A DNA stretch of 64,000 nt from Rubritalea squalenifaciens DSM 18772 (GTDB lineage: Bacteria > Verrucomicrobiota > Verrucomicrobiia > Verrucomicrobiales > Akkermansiaceae), in the NCBI RefSeq assembly GCF_900141815.1, contig NZ_FQYR01000002.1, forward strand, positions 907,091 through 971,090, read 5' to 3'. This document shows positions 10,716-19,309 of the stretch, piece after piece. The first letter of the stretch is position 1, and each line of letters starts with the position of its first letter. The notes beneath the pieces were generated by a model that searched no databases, had not been told where the DNA came from, and saw only the letters and a list, made by a program, of their open reading frames with translations. The position numbers were made by a program, and so were the translations under genes.

Positions 10716-10798
10716 GAGAGTAGTGTGTGTTCTACCCTTTAAATGTATGTGATTTACTAAGTATTACAAAAATACGGCTTGGTCATGAATGGAGGTGA

Positions 10799-12187
10799 TC
10801 AGGCATTCGCCGGATCGAGCAGGGAATCGAGCTTCTCTTTGCTGATTCCTAGCTGGTTCAGGTTCTCCAGGCAAATGTCACGGACGGTACGCTTTTCCTG
10901 CATCGCTTGCTTGGCGATCTTTGACGCTTGATCGTAGCCGATAATCGGGGCGAGGGCGGTAACCATGGCCGTGGAGCGTTCGATCAGTTCGGCGCAGTGC
11001 TCTTTATTGGCCTGGATGCCTTGCAGGCATTTCTCCCTGAAAGCATGCATGGCGCTGGAGAGCAGGCTGGTCGATTCCAAGATGGTGTAGGCCATCAAGG
11101 GCATGAAGGTGTTCAGGTTGAGTTGCCCACCGGCATTGCAGTGCTCAACGGTGCTGTGATTGCCAAAGACCCTGGCACAGACCATGGTCAGGGATTCACA
11201 CATCACGGGGTTGACCTTGCCGGGCATGATTGAGGAGCCGGGCTGGGTGGCTGGCAGGGTGATTTCTCCAAGACCACAGCGTGGTCCTGAGGCCAGAAGT
11301 CGTAGGTCATTAGCCATTTTGAAGAGGGCGGTGGCTAGGGTATGCAGGGAGGCGTGGGCGTGCACCAGGTCATCCTTCGAGGATTGCGCCTCGAAATGAT
11401 TTAAGGCCTCGCGGAAAGGAAGCTTGGTGAGATCGACTATCTCCTCGGTCGCCATGCGGGCAAAGCCATGTGGGCAGTTGATTCCAGTCCCTACGGCGGT
11501 TCCTCCTAATGGAAGCTCATAGAGGCCGTGCATGGCTTCCTTGATCCGGTCGATGGCTTTTTCCAGCTGGCGGGCGTAGCCGGAGAATTCCTGACCAAGG
11601 CGCATTGGGGTGGCATCCATCAGGTGCGTGCGGCCAATTTTATAAACCTCGTGAAAAGCGTGGGCCTTCTCCAGTAGGGCACCGTGGAAATGGTGAAGCT
11701 CCGGCAGTAGCTGGTGCTGGAAGGCGAGGGCTACGGCGATGTGGATGGCAGTAGGAAAAGTGTCGTTGGAGGACTGCGATTGGTTGACGTGGTCGTTCGG
11801 GTGGATGGGCTTCTTAGAGCCAATTTGCTCTCCGGCGAGTTGGCTGCAGCGGTTTGCAATGACCTCATTCATGTTCATATTGGTCGAGGTGCCGGAGCCA
11901 GTCTGGAAAATGTCCACGGGGAACTGCGCCGCATGCTGGCCATCGATGATCTCATTAGCCGCCTGGCAGATGAGTTCCGCGTATTCCTGCGGAATGATAT
12001 CGAGCTTCTCATTCGCTTTGGCCGCAGCGAGCTTGATGATGGCAAAAGCTTGGATGATGTCAGGAGGTACAGGAGTGCCACTGATGGGGAAGTTTTCGAC
12101 GGCGCGTTGTGTAGAGGCTCCGTAGAGCGCTTCGGATGGGATGCGGACTTCGCCGAGTGAGTCGGATTCAATGCGTGTCTCTGACAT
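10799..12187 (-). CDS. fumC: Fumarate hydratase, class II
   Basis: A 462-residue protein that interconverts fumarate and L-malate in the TCA cycle; class II enzymes are iron-free cytoplasmic homotetramers. The family signature GSSIMPGKVNP lies near residue 318, and the substrate-site motifs GSGTSTNMNMNEVIANR, SQSSNDTFPTA and GRTHLMDATP are intact. Length is normal. It is transcribed away from the nitric oxide synthase gene, with only about 36 bases between the two starts. No unusual features. Confidence 0.97.
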   Translation of the reverse strand: MSETRIESDSLGEVRIPSEALYGASTQRAVENFPISGTPVPPDIIQAFAIIKLAAAKANEKLDIIPQEYAELICQAANEIIDGQHAAQFPVDIFQTGSGTSTNMNMNEVIANRCSQLAGEQIGSKKPIHPNDHVNQSQSSNDTFPTAIHIAVALAFQHQLLPELHHFHGALLEKAHAFHEVYKIGRTHLMDATPMRLGQEFSGYARQLEKAIDRIKEAMHGLYELPLGGTAVGTGINCPHGFARMATEEIVDLTKLPFREALNHFEAQSSKDDLVHAHASLHTLATALFKMANDLRLLASGPRCGLGEITLPATQPGSSIMPGKVNPVMCESLTMVCARVFGNHSTVEHCNAGGQLNLNTFMPLMAYTILESTSLLSSAMHAFREKCLQGIQANKEHCAELIERSTAMVTALAPIIGYDQASKIAKQAMQEKRTVRDICLENLNQLGISKEKLDSLLDPANA

Positions 12188-12223
12188 AGTAGGCTATTCT
12201 AACACGGCTTTGGGTGCGAGCGA

Positions 12224-13366
12224 ATGGAGAATTTCATGAATCTGGTATTGGTTGACGGGCTGCTTATGCCGTGGCTGTATGTGTGCGTGCAGCAGCGTGA
12301 CGCAGAACAGAGCCTGAGCGAGGCAGGAGCATTCTTGTGCCAGATGGCTCAGGAGGGGGGAGAGGTGTCTGCTTCACGTATGGATGATGTTAAGTCCCAG
12401 CTTAGTGAGCAGGGATGGTGGCGGATGAACCAGCAGGAGCTGGAGTGGGCAGGCAAGTGGGCCTGGCGCAACAGCGAGAAGTGCATCGGGCGTCTTTTCT
12501 GGGAAAAGCTGGAAGTGGTGGATGCTCAGGATGTCACCAGCGCCGCTGAGGTGTTTAAGGCCTGTATGCAGCATTTAAGGAAGTCGACCAACGGGGGGAA
12601 AATTATCCCGATGGTAACCTTCTTCCCGCCGAAAAGGGCAGACGGTTGGGAGATCAAGATTCACAGTCACCAGCTTGTGCGCTACGCGGGTTACCAGCTG
12701 GAAGACGGCTCAGTACTGGGCGATCCGGATCAGGTGAAGATGACCCAGTGGGCGATCGAGTTGGGATGGCAGCCGCCAGCAGATAAAAGCCAGTTCGATG
12801 TCCTGCCTCTGATCATCGAGTATCCCGGTGAGGGCGTGAAGTGCTTCCCTGTACCTCAGGATGCCGTGCTGGAGGTGCCGATCATTCACCGTGATTTTGA
12901 TTGGTTTGCTGAGCTAGGGCTCAAATGGCATGCCCTGCCGGCAGTTTCCAACCGGGTGCTGGATGCTGGGGGGATGCAGTTCACGGCGGCGCCTTTCAGT
13001 GGCTACTACATGGGCACGGAGATTGGTGCGCGTAACTTCGGGGACACCTACCGCTACAACATGCTCAAATCAGTGGCCAAGATGATGGGGCTGGATACCA
13101 GCAAGGGGGACAGTCTCTGGAAAGACCGGGCGATGATCGAGCTGAACTCGGCGGTGCTCTACTCATTCCGTCAGGCGGGGGTGACGATTGTTGATCACCA
13201 CACTGCTTCGCGCCAATTTTTACAGCATATCGATAACGAGGAAAAATGTGGGCGCACGGTGCCAGGTCAATGGAGCTGGATCGTTCCTCCTATTTCAGGG
13301 TCTGCTTGTCCCGTGTATCACCGGGGGTACAGTAAGGAGCGTCCAAAGCCTCGCTTTAGAGGATAG
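12224..13366 (+). CDS. nos: Nitric oxide synthase oxygenase (bacterial type)
   Basis: A 380-residue protein matching bacterial NOS oxygenase, which makes NO and citrulline from L-arginine using haem, O2 and a pterin or folate cofactor. The haem-ligand motif WRNSEKCIGR holds Cys87, YYMGTEIGARN holds the arginine-binding Glu266, and GLDTSKGDSLWKD, IVDHHTASRQF and GQWSWIVPPISGS are all family hallmarks. There is no fused reductase domain, as in Bacillus and Deinococcus, so electrons must come from another flavoprotein. A second ATG at 12236 has a GGAGA ribosome-binding site five bases ahead and could be the true start (376 residues). The gene is divergent from fumC with a very short gap and is followed 70 bases later by a GYF/CD225 protein. 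Confidence 0.95.
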   Translation: MENFMNLVLVDGLLMPWLYVCVQQRDAEQSLSEAGAFLCQMAQEGGEVSASRMDDVKSQLSEQGWWRMNQQELEWAGKWAWRNSEKCIGRLFWEKLEVVDAQDVTSAAEVFKACMQHLRKSTNGGKIIPMVTFFPPKRADGWEIKIHSHQLVRYAGYQLEDGSVLGDPDQVKMTQWAIELGWQPPADKSQFDVLPLIIEYPGEGVKCFPVPQDAVLEVPIIHRDFDWFAELGLKWHALPAVSNRVLDAGGMQFTAAPFSGYYMGTEIGARNFGDTYRYNMLKSVAKMMGLDTSKGDSLWKDRAMIELNSAVLYSFRQAGVTIVDHHTASRQFLQHIDNEEKCGRTVPGQWSWIVPPISGSACPVYHRGYSKERPKPRFRG

Positions 13367-13435
13367 ATGATGATAGGGCTGTAACTTGTTAGGGGAAGGT
13401 GCCTATTTAGTTCGTAAAAGGAATTTAGAAGTGTA

Positions 13436-14026
13436 GTGAATTCAATGATGTCGAGAGAGTGGTTTTATATGTCAGCAGGCCAGAAGCATGGGCCGTTTGA
13501 GGAGAGTGAGCTGAAGTCCAAGTTGGTCAGAGGCGATATACGCTTTGATGTGCTAGTGTGGAGCGAGGGGATGAGCGGCTGGAAGAAAGTGCAGGACATT
13601 CCTGACTTTAAGGATGTCGAACGCAGTCTCCCCAAGGCGGTGATCCCTGCTAAAAAGATTCCTCCGAAGCCCGTCGAGCAGGCAGCAGGCCCAGTCATGG
13701 GGAGTGCTACGGAGCCTCAGGAGAGTAGTCCGGGTGCCAGGATCCCAGAGAGACGGGAAAGCAGGAGGAGAAGCAAGCCTCAGACTGGTAGCCCTTATGT
13801 GCCAAACTATCTGGTGCATGCGATTTTTTGTACGATCTGTTGCTGCCTTCCTTTTGGGATTGCAGGGATCCTCTATGCTACGAAAGTGGAGACTTATGTT
13901 AGACTGGGGATGATGGACGCCGCCTGGGATGCATCCAACAAAGCCAGGATGTATTGTCTGACCTCGATCATCAGTTCGGTCGTCGTTTTTGCTCTCTATT
14001 TTTTGATCGGGTTTGCACAGCTATGA
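13436..14026 (+). CDS. GYF_2 domain and CD225/dispanin-like membrane protein
   Basis: A 196-residue protein. Residues 1-60 are a GYF_2 (DUF4339) domain (WFYMSAGQKHGPFEESEL ... VWSEGMSGWKKV), a peptide-binding-like module common at the N-termini of bacterial membrane proteins. A polar, basic linker runs to about 120. Residues 122-196 form a CD225/dispanin-type pair of membrane helices (IFCTICCCLPFGIAGILYATKV ... SSVVVFALYFLIGF) around the conserved loop. Function is unknown in bacteria. The next gene (DUF2752) starts 3 bases after the stop, so the two are co-transcribed; such pairs are common. The first codon may be GTG or ATG; the chosen start is GTG at 13436, with in-frame ATGs at 13445 and 13448. 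Confidence 0.8.
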   Translation: MNSMMSREWFYMSAGQKHGPFEESELKSKLVRGDIRFDVLVWSEGMSGWKKVQDIPDFKDVERSLPKAVIPAKKIPPKPVEQAAGPVMGSATEPQESSPGARIPERRESRRRSKPQTGSPYVPNYLVHAIFCTICCCLPFGIAGILYATKVETYVRLGMMDAAWDASNKARMYCLTSIISSVVVFALYFLIGFAQL

Positions 14027-14029
14027 TCT

Positions 14030-14440
14030 ATGTTGAAGGCGTTCCAAGTCCTGAGTGAGCATTGGAGGAAACTGTGCCTGGCGGTACTTCCGTTAGGCTG
14101 TGCTGTAGTCGCTTTTCTGGTGTACACCAAGAGTGTGCTATTGCCTCCTTGCTTGTTTAACCAGTGGACAGGTCTTCTCTGCCCGGGCTGCGGTATGACC
14201 AGAGCGTCTCATTCCCTTCTTCATGGCGAGATCGCAGCAGGTTTTGCCTATAATCCGCTGGGGGTCGTCTTATTGCCAGCGCTTTTATATGGCGTCGGGC
14301 AAGAGTTGATCGCGTGGGCTTGGGAAAAGCCTGAGTGGCGCTTACGGCTTGGGGCCAGGTTGCCACTCATCATGGCCATCCTCGTGGTAGGCTTCGGCAT
14401 TCTCAGGAATCTTCCTGGCTTTGATTTCCTGAGGCCGTGA
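14030..14440 (+). CDS. DUF2752 membrane protein
   Basis: A 136-residue small membrane protein with the DUF2752 signature LLCPGCGMTRASHSLLHGE (about residues 48-66), where the CPGCGxTR core is conserved. Likely membrane segments lie at about 14-34, 76-96 and 110-130. Biochemical role unknown. It follows the GYF/CD225 gene by three bases and ends five bases before the stop of a minus-strand gene, so transcription converges here without an obvious terminator. Confidence 0.85.
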   Translation: MLKAFQVLSEHWRKLCLAVLPLGCAVVAFLVYTKSVLLPPCLFNQWTGLLCPGCGMTRASHSLLHGEIAAGFAYNPLGVVLLPALLYGVGQELIAWAWEKPEWRLRLGARLPLIMAILVVGFGILRNLPGFDFLRP

Positions 14441-14444
14441 TAGA

Positions 14445-14956
14445 CTACTCAGCCTGTTGCGCCACTAGCTTGAAGTGGCAGGTGGCTTTGTAGAGATTGA
14501 GTAAGCCTTTGTCGTAGCTGTCTCTGTCAGGGTTTCTATTTTTTAGGAACTGATTGAATGCGTTCAATGCAGATTCATACTGACCAGACTGCATATTGGC
14601 CAAAGCCTGGTAGTAAAAGGACTTCGCATAAAAAGTGTTAGAGTGGGAGCGCTGCAAGTGGTGAACGAGGTATTGGCGAGTTCAGCGTAGTGCTGTTTTT
14701 TCTCGGCGTTAGCTACCTTGGAGAGTCTGAGCTCGCAGAATCCTTTGTTGTAGTGGATGATAGCTACTTGGTGATTCTTTCTGTTCTGCACGATGCCAGC
14801 CGCTTTCTCAAGTAGCACCTGAGCGTCACTCCACTCCTGCTTTTTCATGTGCTCGAATGACTTGAGGACCAGGTTGTCGAGGTTTTGGGCTTGGGTAGAG
14901 CACGCCATGCCGAAGACAGCTGCTGCGATAATGAAGAGGGTTTTGATCTTAGCCAT
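14445..14956 (-). pseudogene. Secreted TPR-like protein, frameshifted
   Basis: The N-terminal reading frame (from 14956) encodes a signal peptide (MAKIKTLFIIAAAVFGMACSTQAQ) and TPR-like helices (HMKKQEWSDAQVLLEKAAGI, HYNKGFCELRLSKVANAEKK). At about 14665-14680 the continuation shifts to another frame, where the repeat goes on as SNTFYAKSFYYQALANMQ and SGQYESALNAFNQFLKN, ending at 14445. The total length of 512 bases is one short of a multiple of three, so a single base loss would explain the break. After AELANTSF the first frame turns into unrelated sequence, which supports a true shift. It may be a real pseudogene or a sequencing error. Confidence 0.75.
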
Positions 14957-15000
14957 ATGGTAAGAACGGCTGCCACTACAGATCTCTTAGATCTGGGCAA

Positions 15001-15027
15001 AAAAATGGGCGGCTCAGGCCGCCCATT
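15001..15027 (-). terminator. Intrinsic terminator of the CigR-like gene
   Basis: A 10-bp perfect stem (AATGGGCGGC at 15004-15013 paired with 15018-15027) with a four-base loop, followed on the minus strand by a run of T. It lies just after the gene at 15042-15632. Confidence 0.82.
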
Positions 15028-15041
15028 GGAGAAAAGAGTGG

Positions 15042-15632
15042 TTAGTCCAGTAGTTCCGACAGTAAGACAGCTCCTAAAAGTGTTCTGTTGTCGGGGTGAA
15101 CTCTGACGATACGATCATTCAGAAGGTAGTAGCGGTATGGGTCGTCGCCGTATCTGATACGCTTGTTAAGGTCATCAGGCAGTGGTACAAGCTGTTTCCA
15201 AAGATTGTCTTCAAAGCGGTAGCCTGGAACTAACTTCTTCTGCCAGCCTGGAGGTAATTCACCACCGCGTGCTACCTTCTTGGCTAGTCCCGGAGGTAGT
15301 CCTTTCGTGGAACGGTAGGGACCAAAGTAGTCACGCAAGACCACGACATTGTCGTCGTCGAAGTGCTTAAAATGCTTGTGAGCTTTCTTGTCTCCGTGAT
15401 CATGTTTGCCTTTGCCGGCGTGGTCGGGCTTACCCTTGTCCTTGCCTTTGCCAGCGTGACTGGGCTTACCTTTGTCTTTACCTTTACCTGCATGGGAAGG
15501 CTTGCCTTTGCCTTCTTTGTTAGGTCCTTTTCCCTTGCCTGGTTTTGCATCTGCGAGGGGGGACGCAATGAATGAAGTTCCACAGAGTAATGCGATACCA
15601 GCGGCAAGCGGAGTCATAGTTGGGAATTTCAT
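15042..15632 (-). CDS. CigR/RcnB-like secreted protein with Gly-Lys-His repeats
   Basis: A 196-residue exported protein. A signal peptide (TPLAAGIALLCGTSFIASPLADA, about residues 7-29) is followed by a low-complexity stretch (30-90) made of the 12-residue unit GKPSHAGKGKDK and variants, very basic and with regular histidines, then a compact C-terminal domain (about 100-196: GLPPGLAKKVARGGELPPGWQKKL ... YYLLNDRIVRVHP) typical of CigR/RcnB-type periplasmic proteins. The His-rich repeats could bind metal or anionic polymer (inference). The gene has its own terminator. Confidence 0.75.
   Translation of the reverse strand: MKFPTMTPLAAGIALLCGTSFIASPLADAKPGKGKGPNKEGKGKPSHAGKGKDKGKPSHAGKGKDKGKPDHAGKGKHDHGDKKAHKHFKHFDDDNVVVLRDYFGPYRSTKGLPPGLAKKVARGGELPPGWQKKLVPGYRFEDNLWKQLVPLPDDLNKRIRYGDDPYRYYLLNDRIVRVHPDNRTLLGAVLLSELLD
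15415..15522 (-). repeat. 36-bp tandem repeat coding for GK-rich units
   Basis: About two and a half copies of a 36-base unit (15415-15450, 15451-15486, then a diverged partial copy) inside the CigR-like gene. Each copy encodes 12 residues of the Gly/Lys/His type. Copies differ mainly at silent positions, so the protein repeat is kept under selection or the duplication is old. Confidence 0.7.
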
Positions 15633-15677
15633 AACAACTTACTCTAGCATGCCGCCAGTTTGACGCAATGGAATTGT

Positions 15678-16439
15678 CTAGCGGGCCATCCAACCACCAT
15701 CGACTAAGAGGATCTCCCCATTGACATAATCGGAGGCCTGGGAGGCGAGGAAGACGGTAGGTCCCACGAAGTCCTCTGGCTTGCCCCAGCGTCCGGCCGG
15801 GATGCGGGAGAGAATTTGTTCGGAGCGAATCGGGTCGTGACGCAGTGCCTCCGTGTTGTCCGTGGCGATGTAGCCGGGGGCAATGGCATTCACATTGACC
15901 CCCTTGGAAGCCCATTCGTTAGCGAGAGCTTTGGTAAGCTGGCCAATGCCGCCTTTGGAGGCTGCGTAACCTGGAACGGTGATGCCACCTTGGAAGGTAA
16001 GCAGGGAAGCGGTGAAGATGATCTTGCCTGATCCACGCTTGATCATCTCAGCGCCAAACTCACGGGAGATGATGAATTGTGAGTTGAGGTTTACATCAAT
16101 CACCTTGTCCCAGTATTCATCTGAATGCTCTGCTGCGGGGGCACGCAGGATGGTGCCGGCATTGTTTACCAGGATGTCTGGGGCGTCGTGTTCATCGAGC
16201 ACGGTTTCAATAAATTTCTTTAAGCCATCTCTGTTAGAGAAGTCGCACTGGTAGGCGGTAAATTTTCTGCCAGCAGCGGTGACTGCTTTTTCCGCGTCAG
16301 AGCCTGAAGTTTCCAGAGAGGCGGATACGCCGATGACGTCTGCCCCCGCTTCGGCGAGGCCTTTAGCCATAGCGAGACCGATGCCGCGCTTGCAGCCAGT
16401 GACGAGAGCTGTTTTTCCTGATAGATCGAATAGTTTCAT
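15678..16439 (-). CDS. kduD: 2-dehydro-3-deoxy-D-gluconate 5-dehydrogenase (SDR)
   Basis: A 253-residue short-chain dehydrogenase. It reduces 2,5-diketo-3-deoxygluconate to 2-keto-3-deoxygluconate with NAD(P)H, the step after KduI. Visible are the nucleotide-binding motif TGCKRGIG (residues 14-21), NNAG, the catalytic serine in FTASLL, the YAASK catalytic pair, and the C-terminal VDGGWMAR. It is the last gene of the uronate operon, 20 bases after dctM. The SDR family is certain; the substrate is assigned from close match to the KduD pattern and its place beside kduI and kdgK. Confidence 0.93.
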   Translation of the reverse strand: MKLFDLSGKTALVTGCKRGIGLAMAKGLAEAGADVIGVSASLETSGSDAEKAVTAAGRKFTAYQCDFSNRDGLKKFIETVLDEHDAPDILVNNAGTILRAPAAEHSDEYWDKVIDVNLNSQFIISREFGAEMIKRGSGKIIFTASLLTFQGGITVPGYAASKGGIGQLTKALANEWASKGVNVNAIAPGYIATDNTEALRHDPIRSEQILSRIPAGRWGKPEDFVGPTVFLASQASDYVNGEILLVDGGWMAR

Positions 16440-16459
16440 AGATAGTAGATCGTTGCTGT

Positions 16460-17743
16460 TTACTCAAAAAGTGATGGGAGCCAGAGGGAGATGCTGGGAA
16501 TGTAAGTAATGGCTACTAATACCAGAATCATGGCGATGTAGAAAGGAAGCATCGCGCGGGATACCTCGGCGATCTTGGCTTTGCCCACTGAGCAACCGAC
16601 GAACAGGCAGGTGCCTACGGGTGGGGTGCAGAGGCCGATGGACAGGTTGGCAATGAGCAGGATGCCGAAGTGAATCGGGTCCATGCCGAGGTCGATCGCT
16701 ACCGGCAGGAAGATCGGGGTGAAAATCAGGATCGCTGGAGTGATGTCCATGAAGGTTCCTACTAACAGCAGGGCTATATTGATAATGAGCAGAATGACGA
16801 TGGGGTTGTCAGACAGAGAGAGTAAGGTGGCGGAGACAAGCTGAGGCACCTGCTCAGCGGTGAGGAGCTGGGACATGGCTGACGAGGCTGCCACCAGAAA
16901 GAGAACCACGCCTGTGGTGCGGGCCGAACGCGCGATGACCGCTGGTAGCTCTTTGAGAGAGATTTCCCGATAGCAAACGCAGGCGAGCAGCAGTGACCAG
17001 ACTACAGCGATGGCAGAAGCTTCTGTCGCTGTGAACCATCCTGCGAAGATTCCGCCGAGGACGATTACCACGAGCATCAGAGAAGGAAGTGCAGAGAGGA
17101 AGGCGGGAACAAACTCGACTGTCTGGCCCGTAGTGTCCTGCCCATAGCCTTTCTTCTTACAGACGATGAGGCAGGTCACCATCAGGACGAAACCGAGTAA
17201 GAGACCGGGAACAATGCCCGCGAGGAAGAGGGATGAGATAGAGACTCCAGATGCCACCACAGCATAAACGATCATCGAGTTGGATGGCGGGATGAGGAGA
17301 CCTGTGATGGAGCCGGCGGTGGTGACGGCCACGTTGAAGTCCTTGCCGTAGTTCTTCTTGTTCATTTCAGGAATGAGCGTGTTGCCGATGGAGGAGACGG
17401 CGGCAGCAGCGGAGCCCGAAATGGAGCCGAAGAGCATGCAAGTGAGAGTATTGACCAGTGAGAGACCGCCGGGAATACGGCCCACCAGGGCTGAGGCGAA
17501 GTTGATGAGCCTGCGTGCCAAACCACCAGCTCCCATCAAGTCACCAGCCAGAATGAAGAATGGAATCGCCAGCAGGGAGAAAGAGGAGACGGAGTTCGCC
17601 ATGTCACTGGCGATGTTTTGCAGGACATCCGTGTCCCCAAGCGAGATCGCAGCGAGCAGCGTGGCGATGCCCACGGCAAAGGCGATGGGGACTTCCAGCA
17701 GAAGGAGGCAGATGAAGGCGATGATGAGGATGGCGAGGAACAC
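16460..17743 (-). CDS. dctM: TRAP transporter large permease (DctM)
   Basis: A 427-residue integral membrane protein with about 12 hydrophobic segments, starting MFLAILIIAFICLLLLEVPIAFAVGIATLLA. Motifs typical of DctM are GSISGSAAAAVSSIGNTLIPEM, AGSITGLLIPPSNSMIVYAVVASGVS and NLSIGLCTPPVGTCLFVG. With DctQ and DctP it forms a sodium-driven, binding-protein-dependent importer of acidic sugars. Its place between kduI and kduD indicates import of unsaturated uronates or their keto forms. It starts 15 bases after the dctQ stop. Confidence 0.96.
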   Translation of the reverse strand: MFLAILIIAFICLLLLEVPIAFAVGIATLLAAISLGDTDVLQNIASDMANSVSSFSLLAIPFFILAGDLMGAGGLARRLINFASALVGRIPGGLSLVNTLTCMLFGSISGSAAAAVSSIGNTLIPEMNKKNYGKDFNVAVTTAGSITGLLIPPSNSMIVYAVVASGVSISSLFLAGIVPGLLLGFVLMVTCLIVCKKKGYGQDTTGQTVEFVPAFLSALPSLMLVVIVLGGIFAGWFTATEASAIAVVWSLLLACVCYREISLKELPAVIARSARTTGVVLFLVAASSAMSQLLTAEQVPQLVSATLLSLSDNPIVILLIINIALLLVGTFMDITPAILIFTPIFLPVAIDLGMDPIHFGILLIANLSIGLCTPPVGTCLFVGCSVGKAKIAEVSRAMLPFYIAMILVLVAITYIPSISLWLPSLFE

Positions 17744-17758
17744 AGTGAGGAATTCTTT

Positions 17759-18232
17759 TTAGGAGTTTTCCACGTCTGAGACCGTGGAGTGTGGCTGCGC
17801 TTTTCCATCTTTCTTGGGCAGAAGATTCGCAAGGGCAGATAGGCAGATGAAGACACCAGCGATAGGCAGTGAGAGATAGAGCCAGCCCTTGGAGATGCCG
17901 AGGGAGGGCATGAGTTGCCCCATAGAAAAGCGTTCTAACATGAGATTGGTCCCGCCGTAGAGGAGGACGGAGGCTGCAAAGACCAGGATCAGGAAATGGC
18001 TGATGAAGAGAGCCATTCTTCTGGTGGCGTCATCAAACTTCTCCACCAGAATGTCCAGTCCCAGGTGTGAGTTCTCCGCATAGGCGAGCGCCCCACCGAG
18101 CATGACTGTCCAGACCAGCATGAATTCGGAGAACTCCGAAGTCCAAGTGAAAAGCTTGAGAATGACCATCAAGACAGTCACGAGCAGGGAGGTCAAACAG
18201 ACCGCGCAGATGATACGGAGGAGCTTGAGCAT
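17759..18232 (-). CDS. dctQ: TRAP transporter small permease (DctQ)
   Basis: A 157-residue protein with four membrane helices (about 8-30, 43-60, 78-103, 120-143) and the DctQ signature EFSEFMLVWTVMLGGALAYAENSHLGLDIL. It is the small membrane subunit of the TRAP importer. Its start codon overlaps the dctP stop by one base (TAATG), implying translational coupling. Confidence 0.95.
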   Translation of the reverse strand: MLKLLRIICAVCLTSLLVTVLMVILKLFTWTSEFSEFMLVWTVMLGGALAYAENSHLGLDILVEKFDDATRRMALFISHFLILVFAASVLLYGGTNLMLERFSMGQLMPSLGISKGWLYLSLPIAGVFICLSALANLLPKKDGKAQPHSTVSDVENS

Positions 18233-19263
18233 TATTGGGTGGACTTGATTTGTTCTGCTAGAGTCTTCACCTCGCCTTTCATGAACTGAGAGGAGGTAGC
18301 GGACGCCGCCTTTTCAAATAGGGCAGGGTCAGGTCTGTGAATCGTGACTCCTTTCTCTTTCATCGCTTCAGTTGCGAGATCGGATTGTTCCTGCCAAAGT
18401 TGTCTCTGGAAGAGTGAGGACTCACGTGCGGCTGTTTTGATCCACTCTTTCTCCTGGTCTGTGAGCTTGTTCCAGGTCTTGGAGGACATGGAGAGGACGT
18501 CAGGAATACGGGAGTGATGATCGAAGGTGAAGTGCTTGCAGACCTCCCAGTGGCTGTCCTTCATGAAAGTGGGCGGGTTGTTCTCCGCGCCCTGGATATT
18601 ACCGCGCTGGAGGGCTGAGTAGATTTCGCCACCCGGCATAGGTTTGGGAGTAGAGCCAAAGGTTTCCATCATGGAAATGGCGACCGGGTCTTTCATCACA
18701 CGGATGGTCATGCCCTTGAGGTCTTCCGGTTTGGTGACAGGCTCTTTGGTGTAGAAGTTACGTGAGCCTGCGTCATAGAAGCAGATGCCTTGGATGCCAG
18801 AGGGTTTGCCTTCGCCTCGGTCGGAGAGCTTGTCGAGCATGCCTTGGCCCACTTCACCATCGAGTACTTTCCAGTAGTGCTCGCGGTCACGGAAGAGATA
18901 AGGGAGGGAGAAGACCTGCATGCGGGGAACGAAGTTGGCGATCGGGCCAGCAGATGTCTTGGCGATATCGATGGAGCCGGACTGAAGCTTTTCCAGGTAC
19001 TGGGTCTCTGAGCCCAGTTGGCCGGATGGATAAATGGTGCAGGTCATCTGGCCTCCGGAGAGGGCTTCCAGCCGCTTGGCGAAGCGCTCGATTCCCTGAT
19101 GAACCGGATGAGAGGTGGGCAGGGTATGGGCAATGCTGAGTTCTCTTTGCTGGCTGCTACCGGTAGAGCTGCTTGATAGCTGCTGTTTTCCCAGATAGGC
19201 GAATAAACCGGACGCAAGCAGCGCGCCCAGGAGGATTCCTAGGATGAGTTGGGATTTTTTCAT
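18232..19263 (-). CDS. dctP: TRAP transporter substrate-binding protein (DctP)
   Basis: A 343-residue periplasmic binding protein with an N-terminal membrane or signal segment (LILGILLGALLASGLFAYLG). Family features are LSIAHTLPTSHPVHQGIERFA, the arginine-containing LKGMTIRVMKDPVAISMMETFGSTPKPMPGGEIYSALQRGNIQGAENNP in the ligand-binding region, and HSRIPDVLSMSSKTWNKL. Arg in TIRVM is the carboxylate ligand in DctP proteins, consistent with an acidic sugar. It is preceded by a strong stem-loop after kduI. Confidence 0.95.
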   Translation of the reverse strand: MKKSQLILGILLGALLASGLFAYLGKQQLSSSSTGSSQQRELSIAHTLPTSHPVHQGIERFAKRLEALSGGQMTCTIYPSGQLGSETQYLEKLQSGSIDIAKTSAGPIANFVPRMQVFSLPYLFRDREHYWKVLDGEVGQGMLDKLSDRGEGKPSGIQGICFYDAGSRNFYTKEPVTKPEDLKGMTIRVMKDPVAISMMETFGSTPKPMPGGEIYSALQRGNIQGAENNPPTFMKDSHWEVCKHFTFDHHSRIPDVLSMSSKTWNKLTDQEKEWIKTAARESSLFQRQLWQEQSDLATEAMKEKGVTIHRPDPALFEKAASATSSQFMKGEVKTLAEQIKSTQ

Positions 19264-19309
19264 AGTGAGTGATAGAGGGTGGCCGGTGATAGACGGCCGG
19301 GTTGGGTTT

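Noticed and set aside
15415-15522. CRISPR-like array
   Set aside because: Repeats are contiguous, without spacers, and lie in a coding frame.
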